Below are positions 26,601 through 38,760 of a stretch of 64,000 nucleotides of DNA, piece after piece. The stretch comes from Anarhynchus alexandrinus (Eukaryota; Chordata; Aves; Charadriiformes; Charadriidae), in NCBI GenBank assembly GCA_008711295.1, contig VUYV01000003.1, positions 3,569,678 through 3,633,677 on the forward strand, in the 5' to 3' direction. Within the stretch, counting starts at the first letter, position 1, and each line of letters begins with the position of its first letter. A program made the position numbers and the translations under genes. Under the pieces are notes generated by a model, which saw nothing but the letters and a program-made list of their open reading frames with translations, searched no databases and was not told where the DNA came from.

Positions 26601-29452
26601 TTTGACACTGAGACTGACAACTAACTCCATCAGCCACTAATAATGGAGAACACATCATGAGCCAGGAACGGATATGCATTTTGGCCAACCATGGGCAAGC
26701 CATTGTTAATTATCTGGGAACTCCATTTAAGTTTCTAGCTGTCGTTTCCAGTTAGGAGCTAGGTTTGACCCTAACTTTCACATCTAAGGGACTCATAACA
26801 GAACACGTGCACACCCTACAGAACTTTTGCTGCAGGTAACCTAATGCCTTCCCTGTAGGGCAGCTGCTCCAGCCTTGGTGACTGGGAATCCTCAAGCACT
26901 TGACCTGCAGGCTCCTTATTGATGCATGCAGGTGATTTCAAAGATATTGGCTTGTACTTCTTTACTAATTACTTTTATTCCAGAGTAAGCATAAGTTCTG
27001 TTTTATTTCAGTTAAGCTACCTGTCAGTCTTTTAATCTTGTTCTTGCTGTATGAATACACAACTTCTGTAGTAATCTGACTGCAGAACATGTGCGCGCAC
27101 CCTTCTGCTTCACCTAACAGAAAAAGCAACAGCTATTCATTTTATTTACGTGTATGTCACTATAAAACTTCTCATCATTAGGGGTCTATCCTGCCCATTA
27201 ATCTATCAGTATGACCAATTCTTGGTCCCAAGTAGCCATATTTACATACTCGTGTCATCCTGTGGCAGTCACCCATCAAGTCCCCTTTCTATACAGCATC
27301 CTGTTGAAAAACTAACTAAAAGTCCCAGAACGCCTGATGTCTGCTAAATACAAATTTCAGCCACTTCGCTATCAGAAAGAACAAAATTAGTGGGCTGGAT
27401 TTCAACTTAAGCATGGTAATTTTGTCTCAGTGTATTATTAGTGTATTATAATTTCCTGTTATGAGTGATGGGAAGAGACGGAAAGTCACTGAAGTCTATG
27501 ATACATGTTATATGAGATCAGCTTTGAGAAAAACACCACTATCTTTGTTTTATCATCACTTGAAAGAACGAAAGCCTACTCTAAAAAACACAAAAATTCT
27601 AGAAAAAGAATATTTTGGAATGGAATTTTTTTTTTTTTAATTTTTTATTTTTTTAAAACCTTTCAGTCTTATGTATGGAGAGGATTTTTGGAAGTGCATT
27701 ACAGCATTGCCACATTACACAATTAGTTTTTCTTGGCATATTTACTAAGCTCACATTCAATAAGAAAGTGATAGCCAGTGCTTCATCTGCTAGAAGACTA
27801 TTTTACATTAGCAAGGATTTAATTTGGCTACAATAAATCTCTTCCATCTAACAGGGGTTTTTAACCTATTTCTTCTCCTGTTTTAGTTCAGAGTCAGGAC
27901 ACTAGTAAAAACCTGAGACTGCTTGAAGCCTCTGCAATTGCATTGAATGAAACTGATATATCAGAGTGGCCAGAGGCAGCTGCAACTGGTGGGAAAGGAT
28001 GGTACTTCACCATACTTCCATCATGCCCAGCCAGTGGCATTCAAGCACTACAGGAGGACTCTCAGTCACCAGACAGTTCCTGGGGCAATTCCTAGTGGTG
28101 GCCACCAGGGGAAGGAAAGGGTAAAGACTTCCGCACTCAACAATCCTAGACTAACACTGACCAGAGTGAGTTTGTCTGTACGGTGACAAGGACACCACAA
28201 ATTAATAAAAACTGAAATAACAACATTACTTTTGTCAGCACACTGACATGACAATTCTTGAGAGAACTCACTCATTTTATTCATTATTGCTTTGCAAAGG
28301 TAGTTGAGAAAATTCAGTAGAAACCAAAGATACTTATTACAAACTATTCTATTTGATAGACATTTCCTCAGATTCAAATGAGGTTGGTAAATCACATTGT
28401 CCTACTGATCACTAAACATTTCAACTTCAAAATCATCTGTTTACATACAACATACAGTTCAGATACACATTAGATTAAGGTCAAATGTTACTATCTGTAA
28501 AAGTTTGGTTGGCATTTCTTAGCATTTACATATTACTATTCAAGTTTGATTTGGCCCTATCTGTAAGACAACATGCAAAAGACCCCTCCAAAATCCCCAG
28601 TTTCCTGGGACTACATTGATTCTTTCTGACAGTGACTATCCAGGAGAGCAATACATTAAAGAAACACATACAAACAGAAGAGCTGAAAAAAAAGACGATT
28701 TGAAAAGTTTCCAACACTAGCATTTTAAACAAAACAAAAGAAAAACAAAACAAAAAAAAAAAAACAGGAAAGGTGGGGGGCTGCAAATAAGATTTGTTGG
28801 AAAACTGACAAAACTTTTACAGCTGCACTGCCAGGTGGAGCATTATGTTGCATTACAGGGAAAACTGTCCATCTAACACTTAATACCATTGTTTTCTCAC
28901 AACATGAAGTGAAATTTTGGAAGGGTTAACAGGTAAGTTAACAGCAATGAATCCTTGTGTCAGGAAAAGCTTTAGCTGGAAGATTTGTTACTGACTGGTA
29001 AAAACACTTTCTTGGCATCTCTAAACAAGCAACTACCCAGTTCCTCAAGGATTCATGAGGATGGATAATGGATGTGTTTTTCTTTCACTTTCTCTTGGTA
29101 AACACCAAATAATTTTGGGACCCATCACAAGAAATGCATGAAAAATTAGTTTGAAATATATTTAAATAGTAACCTAGCAATTTTACAAACACCTGTTATG
29201 AAAGTGATCAATATAACAAGATTTAGTTTACTGAAATTTTCTCTAGTTGTGTTTTTAATCTTTGAGTCTAGAAAACACTGAAAGTACAAAATCACCATTT
29301 TAAATGTAGTTTTGAATTAAAGCTCTTCATAGCAGTAAGAAATCTTTCTGTATTAACAAGCCTTTCCATAAACAAGATACATTAAAGAAGTCATTTAATA
29401 TCCTAACATTAAATCCAAACACTGATTTATGTTGCTCCACATCTTGGATTCC

Positions 29453-29504
29453 TTTTTTTTTTTTTTTTTTTTTTNNNNNNNNNNNNNNNNNNNNNAAAAA
29501 AAAA
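29453..29504. other. Assembly gap between T and A homopolymers
   Basis: Twenty-one N characters (29475-29495) are flanked by T22 (29453-29474) on the left and A9 (29496-29504) on the right. The true length and content are unknown. A T run meeting an A run suggests a hairpin-like or low-complexity segment that sequencing could not cross. Confidence 0.95.
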
Positions 29505-32500
29505 TTCTGGGAAGAGAGGTGTTTCATTTTTGATATTATTTGAGTAGACAAATTATGAACTAAATTTCATCATTCTAGCGAGCATCATGGAGGAAATTAA
29601 AATTATTAGATGGTATTATATTGTTTCATTTTTGTGAAACTGAGGTTTATAACTGCTAATGCACAGATCACCTGACTGTCTTGTCTTATTTTAATGTGGA
29701 TTTTGATAGGAGTTTCAGGCAAATACAAATTATGCAGAAAACCTATTATAGTCAATTGTGTGACTGTTCTCTTATTTAAAATCAAGATTAACAATGAAAC
29801 AAAGTTGAAGGGTAGGTGTGGTAATGTGATTCTTAGATCACCTGGAGGTAGTGTCTTCTTAAAGACATACATTGATTAAAAAAAAAAGGCATTGCATTAA
29901 TTTCTAAAACTTATCATATTCAGACCCCCTGTCCATGTTTCCTAATTATTAAAGGAGAAGCACTCATCTAATAACACAGATATAGCTTGGACAAGGAACC
30001 ATCACTTGACACTCAGATGCCAGTAAAGAAAAGAAAGGAAAAATGCAGCAGCAGCCGCCACCGGAGCGGTATTTCACATTGGTATTCTGAAGGGAAGCAT
30101 TACTGACACAACATTACAGGAACTATCACAGTTACAGGCCAAGGGAGTAAATTAAAAACAGTATGATAGCTGTCTTCACATTTTTACAAGCCAAGCAACA
30201 TGATACTTGGTATTGGGTTCTGTTTTGGCAACACATTTTTACAAGCCTGATGCCATGATTAAACTGAGTAGTCCTTGTGCCTTTGCTGCTCAGGGCTGGG
30301 GCAGCACAAACCACGCACACAGCTTCAGCTCTGAAGCTTTCCAATTACAACAGGAGCCCATGAAGTTTACCTATATGATAAAAAAGTTTTGCAGAAAAGA
30401 TTAAAGGCTAACTCTGTGAAAACTCTTCTTCAGTGACCCTCTGCCATTTATTTTCTCTCATAATGACTAGCTCCCTTAAAACTAGATTAGCTCTCTTTCC
30501 TTATCTAAAATGATGAAATATGTCTACCATATCTAAATGTCTCTTGGTATGAAGAATGAGACCTAATAATACGCTCTGAGACAAAGAAGATTCTGAAGCC
30601 AGTAGACCTGGATAGTACAAATACAGTGTAAATACAGTGCGTTTACATTGTAGAAACATGCTAATGTAAAAGTGCGCTGTTTGGTTTTTTTTTTTCCTGT
30701 GCATTTTGTTACAGACTCTCAAAGCTTTATCAGGTATGTACTACTAAGAGAATATTATTTTTTCTTATTCTGGTAATCAGAGAAAATACAGATAATTATG
30801 GAAACAACAGATAAATATTGAATCAGTAAACAGCCAATATGCCTTGACTGTATATCTGCAATAAGACACTTCAGCTTTTTCTCTGTTCCTTGTAATTAAT
30901 ATGTTGTGTCTGTGCTCAGCTCCATGGACAATAAAATTATAACCCAAATTCTTCCCTGTGTACTTGTGTTTTAGTAGAAAACTAAATACTTTAGTTTTGT
31001 CAGGGAACCCATAAGGAAGACAATGAGAAAAAAAAAATAAATGTATTCAACATGTAGACATTTTGCTACAAAAGACTGAACGACAGTAAAAATGGAAGTG
31101 AAAGCCTCCCCACCATTCTTAAAGTCTCAAATCAGCCTCATGTGTTACTTACACAAGGATGAAATTTCTAGGGGTTTTGCTATGATTAAGGACAGCAGTT
31201 TTTTATGTATTCAAAAGGAATAACTTCCTGCTGTCATACAAAATAAGAACTGAAACCTGAGAATTGTAGTAGTAAGTTTCACAGCATAGTAAAGAAAGTG
31301 AAAAGCTAAATAATTTTAAAATAAATTACCAAGTTCTCTATAAAAAAAGATGCAGAATGAAGAGTTAAGATAAAAGTTCTGATTCCGCATAAAAGACAAT
31401 TATCTCTTCAGATGAAAAACATTTATTTACTTTATGATCCTAGTGTACAGCAATGTGAGAAAGGATTACCTACCACTGTTCCCAAGGGATATAGTGAGAA
31501 GTCCGTTATGAATATAGACAGAAAATATTTTGTTTTCCTCTCTACAGTCTACCACAGAATCCAACTGGTATAAAAGGAGAAGCAGAAAGCATAAAAAGAA
31601 AACAGAAACACACACACCTAATTAAGATAAAATTTTGAGATACATATGCATAAAGGAGTGGGAGCAGTTTAACGATCTGGACTAAATTTGAATTACAGTC
31701 CTTGAAATGAATCAAACATAAAAGAACTCCGATAAGAAAAGGATTGTACAAGTTCCTTGTGTACTTCTGCCACCTACTGGATACTGCTGAAAGACGACAG
31801 AAATTAGGTATTAATATCACATTCAGTTTGCTGGCAGAATTCCAGCAGAAATCAGTCTCCATGTACTGCCTGATAAATTAAAAACTGATATATAATAATA
31901 CAACTGGGTGTTCCAGTCTCCAGAAACTGCTACATCCACAAGCATAGCTCTTCCTCTCCTTCAAGACTTGCAAGAAAAATGTATCAAGCTGCCTTGACCA
32001 ACTTCTCCATTCTACCTGGGTCAGATTCCTGGGAAGAGTTTTGCTGAAATTAGTAAACTTAAGCATCCAATTTGCATTGGGTGTATGCAAAGAATCCCCC
32101 ACAACTACAGAGCATCAGTAGAAAGATTTAAGATACTAAGTGTCTCTTTTTGTGGTCAAGACACACGAAAGAAGGTTCATTGTCAAGTCAACTGTCTGGT
32201 TAAACACCCTCTGGTTATAGGAGTGCCTGGATGTTTCCCCAGAATTATTTCAAAAAAATTATCACAATCAAAAATGGCTGCCAAAAACTGTAATTCGGAA
32301 AAAAAAACCAACACACAAAAACCAAAACACAAATACTTTAAAATTTTCTTTTTAAAAATGGTAAATTAAAGTTGAGGTTTGTCAGAGGGATTTAGAAGAC
32401 TGTAGTCAAACTGTAAAACCTATTTGCTCTGGGTCACATGCACTGGGCTGTGCATGTTCCCATTCATTTAGCCTTGAAATCTACATCAGCAACCAATAGA

Positions 32501-32639
32501 GAACTCCTAACTTAAGATTTAACTCTTAACCACTAAAAAAAAAAAAAATAAAAATTCTTTCTTCATGGAATTGTTCTTTCTACAAGACTAAGTTAACAAT
32601 TACAATATCCCGGAGGAGTCACACAGAAGATGCAGCTGA
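29505..32639. other. Unique AT-rich DNA, no gene seen
   Basis: No gene or interspersed repeat is recognised. The one compositional oddity is the CAG/CCG patch near 30046-30069, listed separately. Frames such as 31542-31862 minus and 32085-32369 plus have no recognisable protein content. The homopolymer A14 lies at 32536-32549. Confidence 0.6.
30043..30090 (+). other. CAG/CCG-rich patch with a 15-codon open frame
   Basis: A short GC-rich island in AT-rich DNA begins with ATG and reads MQQQPPPERYFTLVF before a TGA stop. Three CAG codons followed by CCG-CCA-CCG resemble the start of a glutamine/proline-rich protein. A GT at 30069-30070 could in principle be a splice donor after GAGCG. Nothing else supports an exon: no CpG island, no clear promoter and no recognised downstream exon. 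I list it only as a compositional anomaly. Confidence 0.15.
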
Positions 32640-33240
32640 ACAGAGATAAGCACTGTAAACAACCATCTGATCTGTCTCCAGATTCAAAGGAGCACAGCAA
32701 AATTATGTCCAAGCTAACCACGTTTGCGTGCCTTGGAAATCTTGAGGTAAGTTGTATGTTCAGCAAATTTAACAGAAGCCACTTCGCTTGTTAATGCTAG
32801 AGAATCTGCTAACTAACCCAGCCCTGCCCAAACAAAGCCCCTGTGGACTCTGGAAGGGGATAAGGTCACCACAGCCCACATATGGAACTGACTGGGTTGC
32901 TTCTCCCTCTGGAAAATGGAAGCACTTCATGGGATTGCACTTTCGCTAGAGGACCTGGACGCACTTGGTGCACAATGCAGGAGAACAAGGAAATCTAGTG
33001 TGTACCTCAAGGAGATTTAACCTTAGGGGAAAATAACCCTTGATTTGAGTTGTATGTTACAGGACCTGTTATAGCAGGAACCATCTGAACCAATGGAGGA
33101 TAAGTCTCACAGGAAAAACTGGGCAAGCCCAGCAGTGACCCAGCCTGACCTGGCTTTGGCACCCAACAACTCAACAAAATGTGCTGCTTCTCCTGTCTTG
33201 AGCACTACTTAAGCAAGACTGAAAACACAGAGACAGAAAT
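32640..33240. repeat. Unclassified GC-richer block, possible old LTR or other repeat
   Basis: About 600 bp with much higher GC than its flanks, no open frame and the look of an interspersed repeat (for example CCCAGCCTGACCTGGC near 33142). A phrase near 32750 (AAGTTGTATGTTCAGC) recurs in altered form near 33047 (GAGTTGTATGTTACAGG), which hints at internal duplication. I cannot place it in a named family and see no clean TG...CA ends or target duplication. It might also be unique DNA. Confidence 0.3.
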
Positions 33241-35172
33241 TAATCTACAGAAAAACATGGAAGTAAAATAAAACAACAAGAAAACAAACCACCAAAAATG
33301 GAAGAATGCTAAGAACTCCATACTTATATTTCCTGTAACAATGAGAATAACATAATTCATTATTCCAGAAGACTGACTTCCATGTCCAAGAACTAGTCAG
33401 AAGTGTCACACTGCATGTAATTGTAAAAATTCATGCTCTTCTGCTGTAGTCTAGTCCTAAGATGCTATTGTAATGTCATAGAAATAGCTGAAAGATTTTG
33501 ATAATAAAGTACCTCAGTGTAAATTTATATTACCATTCTGGAAAGTTTTTTTGAAGATCAGTGGATCTGAACCATCAGCCTCCACTCGTTCCAACTATTC
33601 TTACCCAAAAATAGACTCTCTCCTTAGAGCTGAATTCATAGCCCTTCCCCACCAACTGAAAAAAATCTCAATCTTTTTTTAAAGTCTGGAAAACAGCAAG
33701 GTACTGCACAGTTTCCAGAAAGCAAATTAAGTGTTTTTGAAAATATTTTTGTACAATTGAATAATATTTTTAAAGAATTAACTCCTTGTTAAACTTAAGT
33801 AGATTGTGCAAATTTGCCTTTTACCAAAACATGGGTCTGTATACTAGTTGTACAGTGCTTTAAATAAAGTCAATTTTTAGCATTCATCTAAACTAAACAT
33901 TGCAATAATTCTATTGAGTAACTCAAAAGCTGCAATGATAAAGAAGGCATAATTTAAAATAAAAAATTACTAATTTTCTATCACTGAATCCTAAATTAAA
34001 AATAATCTATGGCTGGACTTCCCCAGGGTTAACAGTTGAAATATGTATACCACACATTTACAGTCAGAGGCTTGCAGAATGTGGCTTGAATTTCATGCCT
34101 TTGTATACCTTTCTCTTAGAGTAGTGTACAATATCAGGGTTTAACATAGTCTTGAAATATTCTTGCTTTCCTAAACTGGATTTGGCAGTGCAAATTAAGA
34201 TTGAAAAACTGGACAGATTTGAAGACGTTAGCTCATCTCAGAATTTAAGAATGCCAAGTTTTAATCTTCTATTCTGCAAGATCTTACTGTTCATACTGTA
34301 ACAAAGTCTACATATGCATCCCATTGGTGGTACCCCTTTAAAGCCATATCGCTGTGCTGGTTCGGTTCTCCTCCTGACAATGTTTTTCAGCAATTCATTA
34401 TGTAACTTGATTAGAAGCATTCTAAAGGGTGGTATTTCTACAGCAGAAAGACCCAGCTAGCTTTCCAGTTACCGTTCATATGGTCATGAAGGAAAAGTAA
34501 TTACTTGCAAGGTAAGTAGTTTATCTGGCAAGGGAATATAGTTTCAAGTTTTTGAAATTTAAGAAACTCACATTCTGTCATGGCCTAAGGTCTTAATCAG
34601 CTCTGTAAAGCTTGACATTTAGGCCATCAATTATATGTACACCTATAAAGTTAATTTATTAGAGCCTCCATGCAATAATCACAGTCAGGACACCTGATCA
34701 CAGAAGTACTTCAGTATAACACTAGCTAGCCACCTAGAAAGTAGAAACACAAAATATTTATGAATAGAATTTTGCACAAATTCAATCTCCAATTATGCAC
34801 TCATTTTTCTCATGCAATCACATGCCTGACTGGATTTCCAAGTTCTTCTCTTCTCTCCATGCATTTTTGCAAATATCTCTAAACATTAAAAACAATATGC
34901 AGCAGCAGCAGAACTTTAAAGCTTATTTAATACGGTCACATTTCACCAGTTTTTATTGTCTACTGGATTTGGAGCTGAGCTAAGCATTAAGAAACTGCAT
35001 CTGAAGGTTTGCGTAGTTAACCTCAAAAGAACATAAAACAAACCGTCTATATCAATAAAGACTTATTGCATCTCAGTTTTGGGGGCTGGGGGAGGTCTTT
35101 TTCTTTTTCTCTTTTTTTTTTTTTTCTTTCCTGTAGTGATTTTTACTCACCAGAGACTCACCAGTTTGCATG
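33241..35172. other. Unique AT-rich DNA, no gene seen
   Basis: No gene or repeat family is recognised. A pyrimidine-rich stretch with T runs lies at 35098-35133, just before the eroded LTR. Short frames (34238-34420, 34795-34983) show no protein features. Confidence 0.6.
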
Positions 35173-35560
35173 TGTATCTCGGTCTGAGGTAAAACAGAGC
35201 CAATTTTCTGTTCATTAACTTCACTTTTTAGCTAAGGCTCTTCTAACTACTGGGTCTTTATCTCACTGGCTGGGTCAGTCTGTTTATAAAAGCATCTCAT
35301 TTTGCTTTACTAACGTGATGGCAGTAGCAAAATCAGAGCGTTCATATGGATAGAAGCGCTTACATTATATCACCACACTAACTAGCTTTGCTTATAGCAA
35401 TGGCCCTAGATAAGAAGTAGGTTAATCTCCTATAGCCCAGCTGTACTGATGCTCAATGGCAGCGTTGCAACTGGCAAAGAAAGTGCTGGGGCAGCTGGAG
35501 ATACCCTGCAGAAGTCTGTCTTCACTGCCTTTCCAATACCACCTTCCACCCAAGCTAATT
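35173..35560 (+). mobile_element. Eroded solo LTR or LTR fragment, same family as 42000
   Basis: A stretch of about 67 bp at 35186-35252 is closely similar to 42011-42077 near the start of the intact LTR downstream. Shared landmarks are GAGGTAAAACAG, CAATTTTCTGTTCA, CTTCACTTTTTAGCTA and CTCTTCTAACTACTG. The element probably begins at TGTATCTCGG (35173), a degraded TGTCCTGG. A TATAAAA lies at 35285-35291, much closer to the start than in the copy at 42000, so the upstream region is shorter or belongs to a variant. Beyond about 35300 the similarity is weak, and the right boundary is a guess. No target duplication was found. Confidence 0.55.
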
Positions 35561-38262
35561 AGCAAAGGCCTAAAACCTTATTAATGGAATGGCATAAGTT
35601 GTCCTGGGCACCACATCTGTTTGTCTCAAATACATGAGATGCACAGAGTCTAAATTCATGTCAGATTGAGAGCCTAATAACTTGTAAATATATTTTCTCC
35701 CTTCCAGATTACAGGTGGGATATATGGAAATCCAGAAACAAGTAAGAAACTTTAATGTGGACAGACTAGAAAATCTTGCCAGTTACCATGTTCTCTTCTG
35801 AAGGACTGAACTCTGATTTATGGCTTAAAATCATAACTTTATTTTCACAGGACATGCAGGTTTTTACAATGAAGATATTGTTAAGACATGTTCTACCTTG
35901 GGTATTTATATTCTGTGTAGCATGGTTTCAGCGAGTTATGACACAGACACTCAATCTGCAGTGAAAAGATAACAGCAGATCATAAAACATCAGAAGACAG
36001 TCTGTACTTATTGTTAAAATTGAGCACAACACAAAAACATGCACAGGTATTTTCATATATTTGCCAGACATTTCCAATGCCTGCCAGCAGGCATAGTTAG
36101 ACCTTGTTTCCAAGTGCTCTTAATACATACATAAAATGGAAGATGTCAGTAAAATTAGTTTTGTTCAACAAAAAACATACAGTGTCCTATGAGGCCAAAG
36201 CATTTACCATCTTCATTTCAAGGGGAAAAAAAGAAAAAAAAATTCAAATCAAGGTGGTCTGCCTAATAAACACTTTAAAAAAAAATGTTAACCTAAACAC
36301 TTGCTCCTGTAACAGTATTGCCTGGTGTTTCCCTCAGCATTTCATCTTGTCCAAAAGGATGTTAGCACGGGATATAACTCCACACTTCCTACACAAGAGA
36401 CTTGCCAGAAAGGTAAGTTACATCAAATCACTTTACATTATAACAATGTTACCTTTAACTGACAGAAAACACTTCAGGAACTTCTGGGAATGACGATGAA
36501 CAAGTCTTTGTCAAGTCTTTGGACATATCTGTTGTCTATTTTACATATTGTGAAGGGTAGCATCTTTTTTTTCTGGTTGTCCATAATCTAGTGCACACTT
36601 AATTTTGTTTGAAAGGATGCATGTGCACAACAAGAATTGCTGAGCTTGTGTGTTGTGTTAGGAGAGACATGCTGGATAGGTGGAGAGATGGCCTTGAGAG
36701 CAAGTGAGGATGCTTAGCCGGGGAAAGCTTTCTGGAGCACAAGGCAGGCAGAAACAGCAACACAGCACGGAAGGAACTTGCAGAAAGGGTGCACGTTGGA
36801 AGACTCCTGAGAAGATAAGACAGCAGATGTATCACCAAGTTCTCAGAGGCAGCAGAGTGATTCTCCTAAGGATCTAGAGATGGATGTGTGAAGAACTGCA
36901 AATAACTTGGAGAGCAAGGCCATGGGGAAAAAAATCCTGCTCTACAAGGGCAGAATGAGCGGGGATACACTGATTCCAGTTCCTTTTGTTTCCAGCTGTC
37001 ACAAATTGAATTTTAATTTTTTTTGAACAGCTACACCTTGCTCTACTTGGTGTCTTATTAAACCTCAGTTGGAAGCCTTTCAGCATTTTTAGTACATTTA
37101 TTTTAAAGAAAAGGTGCAGGCAGATATACCCCAAGATTCTGACTGATTTGGACCTTGTCAAAAATATGTATGTAGAGTAGCAATTAACATTCTATAGAAG
37201 TCATAGCCATAGAAGAGTGAAATTTTCATTTGTATCCTACAACAGTATTGCACAATCCAACTCCATGGATACTGCTACTAATGCAGGAGTTGCAAGGTAA
37301 ACCTGATCTTCCTCGGTATTGAAACAGACATTTAAAACTGACAAGGAATTACTTAATTACTTCTAAAAAGGAATATATAAAACAGTAGTATTCATTGCTA
37401 ATAAAAAAAATGAAATAGGAATATTTTGAAAGATAGGTTTGTTTTCAATATTTTAATACAATTGCAGTCTTAAGATGAAAGAAGATACACAATGTAGAAA
37501 GCTAATCAACTTCAAGTATGAAGACGTTTCACCCATTAATTATATAAAAGGGATAGCAGCAGTGTAAGCTTCCACAGGTACCACAGGAAGGAAATTCCAA
37601 AGCAGGAATGCTGTACAGCCTCCTTGCTCAGAGATGACATTTTTAAGAAAGGGGAAGAGTGAAGGCTTTTTCTTCTCAGACTGCCTTTACAGTTCTGCAG
37701 CACAGAACATATTTTCAAAATTTTCTCCTCAACTACAGACATCAGAAGAATGCTTTTTTAATGAAACCTAGGATTCATCTGTTCCTTTATTTCAGAAGCC
37801 AGGGTTTTAGAAAAACAGCTAAATTTACAGTGTATGGCAAACCTTACAATTAAAATCATCAAGTGTGACGACCTCTGCAATACCCAAGACCCAAATAAAG
37901 TTACTTCTAAGAACAAAAGTGTAGAACACCTCTCTTCATGTCCTACTTTCAAATTTTCAGCAGACTACCACCAACAGGACTAAAGAGAAGAGTTTTAATT
38001 TGAAGAATAAACATGCAGGAGACGGTGGGGAGAAAGCTGTTTCCTTCTTTGAATTACCTTTTCAGAGCTCTTATAACTCAAGTGTTTAGACTGGCTAAAA
38101 CTGTGTAAGAGACTCAGAAAGAGCTGGTTCAAGCTTAAAGTGAAAATTCCTAGATATCTAATTACAGAAACTCTTTTCAAACTCCTAATTAAGATGTTAA
38201 ACAATGACTTGGGAATTCGTTTTCACTCTTCTACCACTAGTAACACTTATGAAGTTTGTATC
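35561..38262. other. Unique DNA, no gene seen
   Basis: No gene is recognised. The region 36600-36860 is relatively purine-rich and less AT-rich, which leaves the opposite strand stop-poor (frame 36599-36838) without any protein character. The 129-codon frame at 36104-36493 is lysine-rich low complexity and looks like chance. No interspersed repeat is evident up to the LTR start at 38263. Confidence 0.6.
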
Positions 38263-38760
38263 TGTCATGGTTTAACCCCCAACCAGCAACGAGGACCACG
38301 CAGTCATTCACTCACTCCCCCCTGCCAGTAGGATAGGGAGAAGAGGGAGAACAAGAAAAAAATACTCATGAGTTGAGATAAAGACACTGTAATAGAACAC
38401 TAATGAAAGTGAAAATAGTAATAATGGTAAAAGAATATACAAAATGAGTGATGCAATGCAATTGCTCACCACCCACTGCCTGTCCCAAGCAGCAATCACA
38501 GATTCCTGCTCCCCCCCCCAGCCAACCCCCATTTATACACTGAGCATGTCGTCTGTGGTATGAAATATTCCTTTGGCCAGCTTGTCCTGTCTATGCTCCT
38601 TCTCAGCTTCTACAGGAAACTGAGAAAATCTCTGACTTACTATAAGCATTAATTAGCGACAACTAAAACAACATGTGTTATCTATATTATTCTCATACTA
38701 AATCCAAACACAGCAGCTACTAGGAGGAAAATGAACTCTATCCCAGCTGAAATCAGGACA
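38263..38760 (-). mobile_element. Solo LTR of an avian endogenous retrovirus
   Basis: Read on the minus strand it begins TGTCCTGATTTCAGCTGGGA and ends GGGGTTAAACCATGACA, the matched TG...CA termini of a very common avian LTR family. The inward inverted repeat (TGTCCTGRTT/AACCATGACA) is visible. A minus-strand TATA box (TATAAA, plus coordinates 38532-38537) is kept. The poly(A) signal expected near 38390 reads ATTACA instead of ATTAAA. No gag, pol or env sequence adjoins it, so it is a solo LTR left by recombination between the two LTRs of a provirus. The flanks (GTATC left, CTCAT right) do not match as a target duplication. The related copy at 56851 has the same orientation. Confidence 0.9.
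38532..38537 (-). promoter_or_regulatory. LTR TATA box
   Basis: TATAAA on the minus strand, inside the solo LTR and at the position expected for the end of U3. The poly(A) signal further downstream is mutated. Activity is unknown. Confidence 0.55.

Larger units (their letters stand above)
20291..29452. other. Unique AT-rich DNA, no gene seen
   Basis: About 9 kb without a recognisable gene or interspersed repeat. It holds a (TA)7 microsatellite at 22821-22834, overlapping inverted repeats at 23661-23695, a G/A low-complexity patch near 24644-24678, the A15 run at 24790-24804, and an A-rich tract at 28727-28766. The longest frame (26299-26703, minus, 134 codons) has no signal peptide, membrane span or family motif that I can identify and is within chance expectation. 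The patch at 26840-26940 is somewhat richer in GC but otherwise featureless. Confidence 0.6.

Noticed and set aside
26299..26703. 134-codon minus-strand open frame, the longest outside CR1
   Set aside because: No domain, signal peptide or family resemblance; a few frames of this length are expected by chance in 64 kb read in six frames.
36104..36493. 129-codon plus-strand open frame
   Set aside because: Lysine-rich low-complexity content crossing A runs; no recognisable protein features.
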